A DNA stretch of 39,626 nucleotides, taken from Sphingomonadaceae bacterium (lineage in GTDB: Bacteria > Pseudomonadota > Alphaproteobacteria > Sphingomonadales > Sphingomonadaceae). Positions 15,675-22,915 of the stretch are shown in pieces. Below the pieces are notes generated by a model that searched no databases, was not told the DNA's origin, and saw nothing but the letters and a program-made list of their open reading frames with translations. The number at the start of each line of letters is the position of its first letter. Position 1 is the stretch's first letter. The stretch is from positions 1-39,626 of the forward strand of contig JAECRT010000028.1 of NCBI GenBank assembly GCA_016000085.1, given 5' to 3'. The translations under genes were made by a program, and so were the position numbers.

Positions 15675-16786
15675 AGCACCACCAATTCCGCTTTCATTGC
15701 GCCCGCCTGTTTCAAGGCTTCTAGGATAGCGACCATGTCCGCCGGGGAAGCCCCGATTGCATTGACCGCCTTCACTATATCGGCCAGCGACGCTCCACCT
15801 TTAAAATTAACCATAGGTTTCTTTTCTTGGTCGATGCTGATGCTGCTGGATTGCTGTACGGCGGTCTGTCCCTGGCTGAAGGGAGCGGGCTGCACGATCT
15901 GTGGGTTTTCGTTGACGCTGACGGTCAGTTTGCCATGCGCGACGGCGGCGGGATGGATGCGGACCGCGCCGTTGATGACGACCGTACCGGTGCGCGCGTT
16001 GACGATGACCTTGGCCGGTGCATCGGCAGGGGAGATCTCGATATTCTCGATCATGCCCATCATCATGATGCGATCTTCGGCGCCGGGCGTCGCGTCGATT
16101 GCGATCGACACGGCGTCCATCGCGCGCGCGCGGCGATCGCCAAAGGCGCGGTTGACGCCGTCCGCGACGCGCAGTGCGGTGGTCAGATCCGCTTCGGCAA
16201 GGTTGAAGGTCAGGGTCGGGGCGGTGTCGAAGCCGGTCGCGACCGCGCGTTCCACCGTCGCCCCACCGGGAATGCGCCCGGCCGAGGGGATGTTGACCGA
16301 TACCTGGCTGCCGTCCGCGCCGGATACGCCCAGGCCACCGACGGCCAGATTGCCCTGCGACATGGCGTAGATTTCATTGTCCGCGCCGCGCAGGGGAGTG
16401 AGGATGAGGGTGCCACCGCGCAGCGACTTGGCTTTGCCCAGCGCCGACACGGTGATGTCGAGCCGCTGGCCGGGCTTGGCGAAGGCGGGGAGGTCTGCTG
16501 TCACCAGCACGGCCGCCGCGTTCTTGAGCGCCGGATTGACGCCCTGCGGCAAGGTAAGGCCGAAGCGCGAGACGACGCCCTTCATGCCCTGCGTCGCGTA
16601 ATCGAGGCTGTCGTCGCCGGTGCCCGCCAGACCCACGACGATGCCGTAGCCGGTAAGCTGGTTCGGGCGTACGCCCTGAAATGTGCCGAGATCCTTGACC
16701 CGTTCGGCATGGGCCGGGACGGCGATCAGCGCCAGCAGGGGAAGCAGCAGGCTAAACAAGCGGGTCATGATAGCGGGACGCTCCAT
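15671..16786 (-). CDS. flgI: flagellar P-ring protein FlgI
   Basis: 371 residues from ATG 16786, whose ATG overlaps the flgH stop (TGATG); ATG 16768 starts exactly at the signal peptide (MTRLFSLLLPLLALIAVPAHA) and is an alternative. Conserved P-ring sequences include VKDLGTFQGVRPNQLTGYG near the mature N-terminus and TVVINGAVRI and SLADIVKAVNAIGASPADMV near the C-terminus. It is exported by Sec and assembles with FlgA's help around the rod in the peptidoglycan layer. Confidence 0.95.
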   Translation of the reverse strand: MERPAIMTRLFSLLLPLLALIAVPAHAERVKDLGTFQGVRPNQLTGYGIVVGLAGTGDDSLDYATQGMKGVVSRFGLTLPQGVNPALKNAAAVLVTADLPAFAKPGQRLDITVSALGKAKSLRGGTLILTPLRGADNEIYAMSQGNLAVGGLGVSGADGSQVSVNIPSAGRIPGGATVERAVATGFDTAPTLTFNLAEADLTTALRVADGVNRAFGDRRARAMDAVSIAIDATPGAEDRIMMMGMIENIEISPADAPAKVIVNARTGTVVINGAVRIHPAAVAHGKLTVSVNENPQIVQPAPFSQGQTAVQQSSSISIDQEKKPMVNFKGGASLADIVKAVNAIGASPADMVAILEALKQAGAMKAELVVL

Positions 16787-17478
16787 CAAAAGGGGCTGAT
16801 CATCGTGAAGAAGCGTTGCAACCAGCCCTGACGGCTGGCGCGGGCGATTTCGCCCTTGCCGGTGTAGATGATCTTGGCGTCGGCGACGCGCGTGGAGGCG
16901 ATACGGTTGTCCGGGCCGATATCGGCCTGACGGACGAGGCCGCTGACCTGGATATATTCGTCGCCGCGATTGAGCGTCAGCGCCTTCTCCCCCTTCACCA
17001 GCATGGTGCCGTTGGGATAGACTGCCGCGATCGTGACGGTGATTTCGCCGCTCAGCGCATTGGACTGGCTGGTGCCGCCCTTGCCTGTGAAGCTGTTCTG
17101 GCCGCTGGCCGCGATATCGCTGGGCGAAAAGATCTTCGACAGGGGGCCGGTGGTCGGCGGCGTCAGGCCGATCGATCCGCTGCGGCTGGTGTCGGCGCTG
17201 TTGCTCTTGGTCGCCTGCGTCCGTTCGACTAGGACGATGGTGATGATGTCGCCCACCGCGGTCGCGCGTGCGCCACTGGTCAGGGGAGTATAGCCCATCG
17301 ACGCCTGAAAGATCGACCCGTTGGTCGGGGCCGCGACGGGCTGGGCGATGACGGTCGGCGCATAGAGCGCGCGTTCGACGTCGCGCTTCTTGCCGGCATG
17401 ACCGGGCGTTGCGGCGAGCGCGACCAGCGAACCGGCGGCAAGGGCGAAGAGGAAGGTGCGCATCAGTTGTCCGATCAC
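16786..17478 (-). CDS. flgH: flagellar L-ring protein FlgH lacking a lipobox cysteine
   Basis: 230 residues from GTG 17478, which overlaps the flgG stop (GTGA); ATG 17463 is an alternative. Family sequence is clear: AVGDIITIVLVERTQATKSNSADTSR-type region (about 75-98), TVTIAAVYPNGTMLVKGEK, YIQVSGLVRQADI and the RQGWLQRFF C-terminus. FlgH normally is an outer-membrane lipoprotein, but here the signal peptide ends in ATPGHAGKK and the whole protein contains no cysteine. It therefore looks like a signal-peptidase-I product, not a lipoprotein. Confidence 0.94.
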   Translation of the reverse strand: MIGQLMRTFLFALAAGSLVALAATPGHAGKKRDVERALYAPTVIAQPVAAPTNGSIFQASMGYTPLTSGARATAVGDIITIVLVERTQATKSNSADTSRSGSIGLTPPTTGPLSKIFSPSDIAASGQNSFTGKGGTSQSNALSGEITVTIAAVYPNGTMLVKGEKALTLNRGDEYIQVSGLVRQADIGPDNRIASTRVADAKIIYTGKGEIARASRQGWLQRFFTMISPF

Positions 17479-18263
17479 ATATTCTGATTGACGTACTGGA
17501 GCATTTCGTCGGTCGCCTTGATCATCTTGCTGTTCACCTCATAGGCGCGCTGCGTTTCGATCATTTCGACCAGTTCCTCGACGATGTTGACGTTCGAGGT
17601 TTCCAGGAAGCCTGAGCGGATCGCGCCGCGCCCTTCCAGCCCCGCGACGCCGACCTGCGGCGTGCCGCTGGCAGCGGTTTCGACCAGCAGGTTGTTGCCG
17701 ATCGACTGCAAGCCGGCGGAGTTCATGAAATTGGCGAGTTCGATCTGGCCCAGCTGCGTCGGGGCGCTTTCGCCCTGAAGCGTGGCGGACACCGTGCCGT
17801 CATTGCCGACCGAAACCGACGTCGCGCCTTCGGGCACGGTGATCTGCGGGATGAGCGGCAGGCCATCGCTGGTGACGACCGTGCCTTCGGCAGTGACGTT
17901 GAAATTGCCGGCGCGGGTATAGGCGATCGAACCGTCGGGGCGCTGGACCTGAAAATAGCCAGCCCCCTCGACGGCCATGTCGAGCGAATTGCCGGTCTGG
18001 TTCAGCGTGCCCTGCGTGTTGATCTTGCTCGTGCCCTGTAGCGAGACGCCCGAGCCGAGATTGAGGCCGGTGGCGAACTTGTTCTCGCTGTCCGAATTGG
18101 CCCCTGCCGCAATGATCTGCTGATAGGCGAGGGTTTCGAAATCGGCGCGGTCGCGCTTGAATCCGGTCGTGTTGACGTTGGCCAGGTTGTTGGCGATGAC
18201 GCGCATCTTCGTGTTCTGCGCGTCGAGACCCGTGCGGGCGACATGAAGGGCGGCGTTGCTCAT
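17475..18263 (-). CDS. flgG: distal rod protein FlgG
   Basis: 262 residues, the expected length. N-terminal rod motif (NTKMRVIANNLANVNTTGFKRD region), central LDMAVEGAGYFQV, and C-terminal SNVNIVEELVEMIETQRAYEVNSK are diagnostic of FlgG. It forms the distal rod. A 78-bp gap separates it from flgF, containing a near-consensus sigma-54 promoter, so flgG and downstream genes can be transcribed independently of flgB. Confidence 0.96.
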   Translation of the reverse strand: MSNAALHVARTGLDAQNTKMRVIANNLANVNTTGFKRDRADFETLAYQQIIAAGANSDSENKFATGLNLGSGVSLQGTSKINTQGTLNQTGNSLDMAVEGAGYFQVQRPDGSIAYTRAGNFNVTAEGTVVTSDGLPLIPQITVPEGATSVSVGNDGTVSATLQGESAPTQLGQIELANFMNSAGLQSIGNNLLVETAASGTPQVGVAGLEGRGAIRSGFLETSNVNIVEELVEMIETQRAYEVNSKMIKATDEMLQYVNQNM

Positions 18264-18316
18264 CGTTCCAAAACTCCGTGCGGCGTCCTAAAAAGGATGC
18301 TCATGCGTCAATAAAA

Positions 18317-18332
18317 GCAAGTTACGTGCCAA
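18317..18332 (-). promoter_or_regulatory. sigma-54 promoter for flgG
   Basis: Reading the minus strand, TTGGCACGTAACTTGC matches the -24/-12 consensus (TGGCAC-N5-TTGC) with exact spacing. The predicted start is near 18305, about 42 bp before the flgG ATG. TTAACCAT lies on the plus strand just beyond the -24 element. Confidence 0.85.
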
Positions 18333-18341
18333 TATTAACCA

Positions 18342-19085
18342 TCAGCTGTCGAGGCGCATCAGCGACGCGCCGCCGTCATCCAGCTGCTTGGCGGTGTCGA
18401 TCATCTTGACCTGGGTTTCGAAGGCGCGGCTCGCTTCGATCATCTGCACCAGCGCGGCGGTGGCGTTGACGTTCGATCCCTCGACCGATCCGCCGGTCAC
18501 GCTGGCGAGCGGGTCTTGCGGCAGGGCGCCGCCATTGACTTCACGGAACAGGCCGTCCGTGCCCTTGGCGATGCCGGAGCCGACGGGGCTGACCAGTTTC
18601 AGCGCGTCGATCCGCTGCGGGTTGGCGGCGTCGCCCCCCTGCGGCACGCCCCAGATGCTGCCGTCCTTCGCGATCGATACGCTGTCGAGCTGGGGCAGGG
18701 TGATCGGGCCACCTTCGCCCAGCACCGCCAGGCCGTCGCCGGTAGTGAGCAAGCCGGAGTCCGTGACCTTGAGGTCGCCCCGGCGCGTATAGGCTTCCGA
18801 TCCGTCCGCGGCCTGAACGGCGAGCAGTGCATCGCCGTTCATGGCCACGTCGAGCGGATTGCCGGTAGCGGTGACCGCCCCCTGCGCCATGTCGGCGGCG
18901 ATCACCTGTTCGGACGCCTGCGCCCGTGTGTCGAAGGTTTCGCCCTTGATCCAGCGCGTCTCGGCATTGGCGATTTCGGCGCGAAAGCCGACGGTGGAGG
19001 CGTTGGCGAGATTGTTCGCGATCGACGCCTGCCGCGCCATCGCCCCCCGCATTGCCGTAAGTGCCGTGTTGACGAGCCGGTCCAT
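18342..19085 (-). CDS. flgF: proximal rod protein FlgF
   Basis: 247 residues. N-terminal ASIANNLANASTVGFRAE, central LDVAMNGDALLAVQ and C-terminal SNVNATAALVQMIEASRAFETQVKM identify a rod protein of the FlgF type. The start MDRLVNTALTAMRG and position between flgE and flgG support FlgF. It is exported through the flagellar type III system. Confidence 0.94.
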   Translation of the reverse strand: MDRLVNTALTAMRGAMARQASIANNLANASTVGFRAEIANAETRWIKGETFDTRAQASEQVIAADMAQGAVTATGNPLDVAMNGDALLAVQAADGSEAYTRRGDLKVTDSGLLTTGDGLAVLGEGGPITLPQLDSVSIAKDGSIWGVPQGGDAANPQRIDALKLVSPVGSGIAKGTDGLFREVNGGALPQDPLASVTGGSVEGSNVNATAALVQMIEASRAFETQVKMIDTAKQLDDGGASLMRLDS

Positions 19086-19113
19086 GGGTTAAACCCCTTT
19101 GCCTGATCTAATC

Positions 19114-19959
19114 TTAGGTGCGCAGGTTGACGATGGTGGTGGTCAGCGTGTTTGCCGCCTCGATCGCCTTGCTGTTCGCCTGGAAGTTGCGCTGCGCCGA
19201 AATCAGCGCCACCAGTTCCTCGGTGATGTCGACGTTCGAGCGTTCGAGCGAACCGGAATTGACCGCGCCGAACATACCGGTGTTGGCCGTGCCCAGGATT
19301 GGTGCGCCGCTTGATACGGTGGCGGTCCAGTGTGCATCGCCTTCCTGACGCAGACCTTCCTGGCTGTTGAAAGACGCCATGCCGACCCGGCCGAGATAAG
19401 CGGTGCTGCCATCGGCATAGATGGCCGATGCCAACCCATCCTTGGCTATCGCCACGCTGGTCAACTGCGCGCCGCCCGCTTGACCGAGATAGGTCGTCGG
19501 GATCTGAAGGTCGACCAGGTCGGACGGCGTGCTTGTTGCGCTGGGTGTAGTTGTCAGTGCGCCGGTTGCGGGATCGACCGGCCATACCTGAATCCGCGCG
19601 CCAGTGGTGTCGACGGCATAGCGCCCGTCATCAACGGCAAAGGCGCCATTGCGCGTGTAGCTGATGGTTCCGTCCGGCGATTTCACGGTGAAATAGCCTT
19701 CGCCGGTGATGGCCAGGTCCAGCGTCTTGTCGGTGGTTTCGACGGTCCCCTGCGTAAACTGCTGGGTGATGCCTTGAATGCGGACGCCCTGACCGGCGAT
19801 CTGATTGGTCGTCTGCATCGGTGCGGCGGCGAACATGTCGCCAAACTGCGCCTTGCTCTTTTTGAACGCGGTCGAATTGACGTTGGCGACGTTGTTGGCA
19901 ATCGCCGACAGATCGGCCTGCGCGCCTTTGAGGCCGGACAGCGAAGTATAGAAGGACAT
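19114..19959 (-). CDS. flgE: short flagellar hook protein FlgE
   Basis: 281 residues. The N-terminus MSFYTSLSGLKGAQADLSAI is typical of FlgE, followed by NNVANVNSTAFKKSKAQF and LDLAITGEGYFTV; the C-terminus is SNVDITEELVALISAQRNFQ. It sits between flgD (hook cap) and flgF, as FlgE should. Enterobacterial FlgE has about 400 residues. Here the middle between the conserved ends is so short that the outer hook domains must be reduced, leaving a protein little longer than FlgG. A second, FlgG-like identity is less likely because flgF and flgG are both present. Confidence 0.88.
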   Translation of the reverse strand: MSFYTSLSGLKGAQADLSAIANNVANVNSTAFKKSKAQFGDMFAAAPMQTTNQIAGQGVRIQGITQQFTQGTVETTDKTLDLAITGEGYFTVKSPDGTISYTRNGAFAVDDGRYAVDTTGARIQVWPVDPATGALTTTPSATSTPSDLVDLQIPTTYLGQAGGAQLTSVAIAKDGLASAIYADGSTAYLGRVGMASFNSQEGLRQEGDAHWTATVSSGAPILGTANTGMFGAVNSGSLERSNVDITEELVALISAQRNFQANSKAIEAANTLTTTIVNLRT

Positions 19960-19992
19960 GGCGTTGCTCCTTGGGTGAAAAGAGAGGGTTGG

Positions 19993-20643
19993 TTAGCTAA
20001 GGCTGAGCGCGTCGGTCGGGCTGTAGCTGCCGAGCGCGGTGATGAGTTTGGTGGACGAGCCATCCGCCGGCGACTGGACCGCGGCGATCGTGGCCCAGGT
20101 CGCGACCCGGCTGGGGGTGGCGCCGTTGACCTTTACCTGAAGGGCCGAGGAGGAGACGGTCGCGCCGGTATCGTCCTTGCCATCCCAGTAGAATGTCACG
20201 TCGCCGCCCTTCTGCGCGCCCAGGTCGATCGTCTTGACGACGTTGCCGCTGGAATCGACCAGGTCGACGCTGGCGGCGTTGGTGGCGGCGGGCAGGGTGA
20301 TCTGGCCCGCATACATGCCGGTCGCGTCGGGCGCGGCGATGTTGCTCTGCACCAGCATCGAGCGACCAATCCAGCCCGCCGCGTCGCCGATGCGATTGTC
20401 GGCCAACTGGGCCTTGATCGAGGCGAGCGAGCTGTTCATTTCGGCGATGCCGCTCGAATTGGTGATGGTCGCCATCTGCGACACCAGTTCGGCGTTGTTG
20501 ACCGGTTCGAACGGATCCTGGGTCTGCATCTGGGCGGTAAGCAGGCGCAGGAAATCGGCCTGACCCATCGCCGACTTGCCGGTGCCGACATTGGCGGTGG
20601 AATTATAGGTCGAAAGACCCGCTGTATCTGTGACGGTGGTCAT
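19993..20643 (-). CDS. flgD: hook-capping protein FlgD
   Basis: 216 residues from ATG 20643, whose ATG overlaps the flgC stop codon. The conserved N-terminal FlgD segment is GQADFLRLLTAQMQTQDPFE followed by PVNNAELVSQMATITNSSGI; the C-terminal part is a Tudor/FnIII-like beta domain (VDLVDSSGNVVKTIDLG, FYWDGKDDTGA). FlgD caps the growing hook. The longer frame upstream is flgC in another frame. Confidence 0.93.
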   Translation of the reverse strand: MTTVTDTAGLSTYNSTANVGTGKSAMGQADFLRLLTAQMQTQDPFEPVNNAELVSQMATITNSSGIAEMNSSLASIKAQLADNRIGDAAGWIGRSMLVQSNIAAPDATGMYAGQITLPAATNAASVDLVDSSGNVVKTIDLGAQKGGDVTFYWDGKDDTGATVSSSALQVKVNGATPSRVATWATIAAVQSPADGSSTKLITALGSYSPTDALSLS

Positions 20644-21056
20644 TTGCCGATCCTTATGGTTTCGAGCATCAGGGATTTGGCAGTGTTCAACACCTGCACA
20701 TTGTTCTGGTACATGCGCGCCGTCTCGATCATGTCGACCAGCTCGGCATTGCCATCCACGGCCGCTTCCCACACATCGCCATTCTTGTCGGCAAGCGGGT
20801 GGTTGGGATCGTGGCGCTTGGTCGGCTGGGCGTCGGTGGTGACGACCTTGGCGACCTTGACCGTCGATACGCCGGGCGTTTCGGTGACGGACTGGAACAC
20901 CGGCTTGATCGCGCGATAGGCTTCCGCCGCGCTGCCGGTGACGTTGCCCGCATTGGCCATGTTGGATGCGGTCGCGTTCAGGCGCACCAGCTGGGCGCTC
21001 ATGGCGCGACCAGCGATGTCGAACACGTTCATGGGACCGGAGCCACTCATGCTCAT
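20640..21056 (-). CDS. flgC: proximal rod protein FlgC
   Basis: 138 residues, the expected length. It starts MSMSGSGPMNVFDIAG; the rod motif is QLVRLNATASNMANAGN, and the C-terminus ELVDMIETARMYQNNVQVLN is characteristic of FlgC. Four-base overlaps at both ends with flgB and flgD show a tightly packed operon. Confidence 0.95.
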   Translation of the reverse strand: MSMSGSGPMNVFDIAGRAMSAQLVRLNATASNMANAGNVTGSAAEAYRAIKPVFQSVTETPGVSTVKVAKVVTTDAQPTKRHDPNHPLADKNGDVWEAAVDGNAELVDMIETARMYQNNVQVLNTAKSLMLETIRIGK

Positions 21057-21421
21057 TCTCCCTTCAGGGCGCGGTTGATGGTGTTGATGCGGCCCTCAAG
21101 GAAGGAGAGGGTCGTGCGATATTTGACGGCATTTTCGGCGAACAGCGTCTGTTCGGTGCTGAGTTCCACGGTATTGCCGTCGAGGCTGGGCTGAAGCGGC
21201 ACGCGGTAACCCATCGAGTCATCGACCGCCTGCGACACGTCGGCCGCGCCCTTGCTTGCCTGCGTCGTGGCTTCCTTGAGGGCGGCATCGAAATCGATGT
21301 CGCGCGCTTTGTAGCCGGGGGTCGAGGCGTTGGCGATGTTGGACGCGAGCAGGGATAGGCGTTGCGAGCGAAGCGCCAGCGCCTTTCCATGTATCCCGAA
21401 CAGACTTTCTTCCACCGACAT
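21053..21421 (-). CDS. flgB: proximal rod protein FlgB
   Basis: 122 residues. The sequence ALRSQRLSLLASNIANASTP is followed by GYKARDIDFDAAL (about 16-48); the C-terminus is LFAENAVKYRTTLSFLEGRI. FlgB is the first proximal rod subunit and the first gene of this operon. A sigma-54 promoter lies about 95-110 bp upstream and a 16-bp palindrome about 180-200 bp upstream. Confidence 0.95.
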   Translation of the reverse strand: MSVEESLFGIHGKALALRSQRLSLLASNIANASTPGYKARDIDFDAALKEATTQASKGAADVSQAVDDSMGYRVPLQPSLDGNTVELSTEQTLFAENAVKYRTTLSFLEGRINTINRALKGE

Positions 21422-21513
21422 GCTTTCCCGCCCTCTGGAGGCCTAAATGTTTCGCATCCCCTGCCGTTCTGATGCCTGATGGCGTCAAAGGCGGGCGATC
21501 CAGCCTGATATCC

Positions 21514-21529
21514 GCAAGAGCCGTGCCAA
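21514..21529 (-). promoter_or_regulatory. sigma-54 promoter for the flgB operon
   Basis: On the minus strand, TTGGCACGGCTCTTGC is a full -24/-12 match with correct spacing. The predicted start is near 21502, giving a leader of about 80 nt to flgB. Confidence 0.88.
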
Positions 21530-21602
21530 TTTGCGTGGGTGACGTGATGGCATGGCAGAAATCCCCGAAAACCGGGGCGTTTGCGGGGGCGGGCGGCAAG
21601 GG

Positions 21603-21618
21603 CGGCAAGAAATTGCCG
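21603..21618. promoter_or_regulatory. CGGCAA-N4-TTGCCG palindrome, candidate activator enhancer
   Basis: A perfect 6-4-6 inverted repeat about 100-116 bp upstream of the predicted flgB sigma-54 start, the usual distance for an enhancer. The same TTGCCG core recurs upstream of flagellin and the sigma-54 activator gene. Binding by the FlbD-like activator is inferred. Confidence 0.5.
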
Positions 21619-21675
21619 GTCTGCGGCACCGCTTTGCCGCCGGTGGACGACGGGTAGAATGGGGACATATTTTTG

Positions 21676-22344
21676 ATGATCGCGACCATGAGCCATCTGT
21701 TCGATCCGGTGACATTGCTGGTGATGCTGGGTGGCATCCTGCTGGTCGCCCTGTTCCAGAACGGCGCCAGTGCGCTGGGCCGGGCCATGGCGGCGCTGCG
21801 GCCGCTGGTCAGCGCCGATCCGGCGCGCGATCGCGATGTGGCGCGGGCGACGATGCTCAAGATCGATCAGGTCGCCCAGTTGCGCGGCCTGTCCTGCACC
21901 GACCGGGTGAAGACCGCCAATCCCTTTCTGACCGACGCCGCACGCAAGCTGGCCAACAGCGAACGACCCGACCTGTTCGAACTATGGGCTGCGCAGACGC
22001 TGGCCGACCGGGCGCAGCGCCATGCAAGCGTCCGCAACGTCTGGCTGTCGATCGCCGACGCTGCGCCGGCGCTGGGTATGGCCGGCACGATCATCGGCCT
22101 TGTCGGCATGTTTGCCGCCATGGATGATCCCGCCGCACTCGGTCCGTCGATGGCGCTCGCATTGCTCACCACCTTTTATGGCGTGGTTATCGCCAATATC
22201 GTCGCTGCTCCCATCGCCGCACGCCTTGCCGACCTGTCGGAACGTGAACTGGCCTGGCAGCATGACGTCGTTGCCCGGATGCTGACGGTCGCGCGTCGCG
22301 AAAATGCGCCGATGCGCCGCGCTGCGATCCGCGAGGTCGCGTGA
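21676..22344 (+). CDS. MotA/PomA-like stator protein lacking TM1
   Basis: About 222 residues from ATG 21676. It opens with a single membrane helix (DPVTLLVMLGGILLVALFQ, about 9-27) that aligns with TM2 of PomA/MotA; no TM1 precedes it. A cytoplasmic loop of about 95 residues follows, including RGLSCTDRVK where PomA has its conserved charged region. Two helices follow: ADAAPALGMAGTIIGLVGMF (conserved TM3 Pro) and GPSMALALLTTFYGVVIANI (TM4). The topology thus resembles ExbB/TolQ, although the sequence is MotA/PomA-like. It is coupled (GTGA) to a MotB-like gene and lies next to flgB and flgA. It may be a stator or a flagellum-linked ion channel. Confidence 0.75.
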   Translation: MIATMSHLFDPVTLLVMLGGILLVALFQNGASALGRAMAALRPLVSADPARDRDVARATMLKIDQVAQLRGLSCTDRVKTANPFLTDAARKLANSERPDLFELWAAQTLADRAQRHASVRNVWLSIADAAPALGMAGTIIGLVGMFAAMDDPAALGPSMALALLTTFYGVVIANIVAAPIAARLADLSERELAWQHDVVARMLTVARRENAPMRRAAIREVA

Positions 22345-22841
22345 GCGCGCCCGCGTCAGGCGCGGCGGCCCGGCGCAATCGCTGGGCGGTCAGCTTCGCC
22401 GATCTTTTGCTGCTGTTGCTTGCCTTCTTCGTGCTGTTGCAGGCGAGCGGATCGCGCCGCGACGCCCTGTTGGCGCAGGTGAGCCAACAATTTGGCGGAC
22501 GTGCGATGCGGCAGGGGGTGGAACTGCGCGCAGCCGAGCTATTCGTGCCGGGGGAAGCCATGCTGAGCGCGCAGGGACAGGCGCGCCTGTCCCGTATCGC
22601 CCGCGAATATACCCGTCAGCCGGGCGGTGTGGAATTGCAGAGCCATGGGTCTGACCGGGCGCGCCAGCGTTTCGACGATTGGGATCTGGCGGCTGCGCGT
22701 TTGGGCGCGGTTGCCCGCGCGCTGCGGGCAGACGGTATCGCGCAGGACAGGCTGTTGATCCGTGGTCTTGACCAGGCAGATGGCCGGTCGGGACAGGGGC
22801 AGCGCATCGCGATCGCGCCGGGGCCGCTCCCGCGCCGCTGA
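22341..22841 (+). CDS. MotB-like protein with degenerate OmpA domain
   Basis: 166 residues, GTG start overlapping the upstream stop. The single membrane helix contains SFADLLLLLLAFFVLLQ (about 17-33), with an Asp at the MotB ion-binding position. The periplasmic part resembles a shortened OmpA/MotB domain: VELQSHGSDR where MotB has GHTD, then AARLGAVARALRADGIAQDRLLIRG and a QRIAI end in place of NRRI. Key peptidoglycan-contact residues therefore look altered. Together with the preceding gene it forms a second stator-like pair distinct from motAB. Confidence 0.72.
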   Translation: MSAPASGAAARRNRWAVSFADLLLLLLAFFVLLQASGSRRDALLAQVSQQFGGRAMRQGVELRAAELFVPGEAMLSAQGQARLSRIAREYTRQPGGVELQSHGSDRARQRFDDWDLAAARLGAVARALRADGIAQDRLLIRGLDQADGRSGQGQRIAIAPGPLPRR

Positions 22842-22857
22842 GGCATGTTTTCGCACA

Positions 22858-22874
22858 TTGGCACGAATATTGCT
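22858..22874 (+). promoter_or_regulatory. sigma-54 promoter for flgA
   Basis: TTGGCACGAATATTGCT is a near-perfect -24/-12 element. The predicted start is at about 22885. It lies just after the MotB-like gene's stop codon and so begins a new transcript at flgA. Confidence 0.88.
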
Positions 22875-22915
22875 GAAAAAGGGGGATGACTGTCCGCCTT
22901 TTTCGGAGACATGCC

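Noticed and set aside
21625..21638. GGCAC...TTTGC on the plus strand before the second stator pair, resembling a sigma-54 promoter
   Set aside because: The GG and GC elements are separated by 9 bases, not the required 10, so it is unlikely to work.
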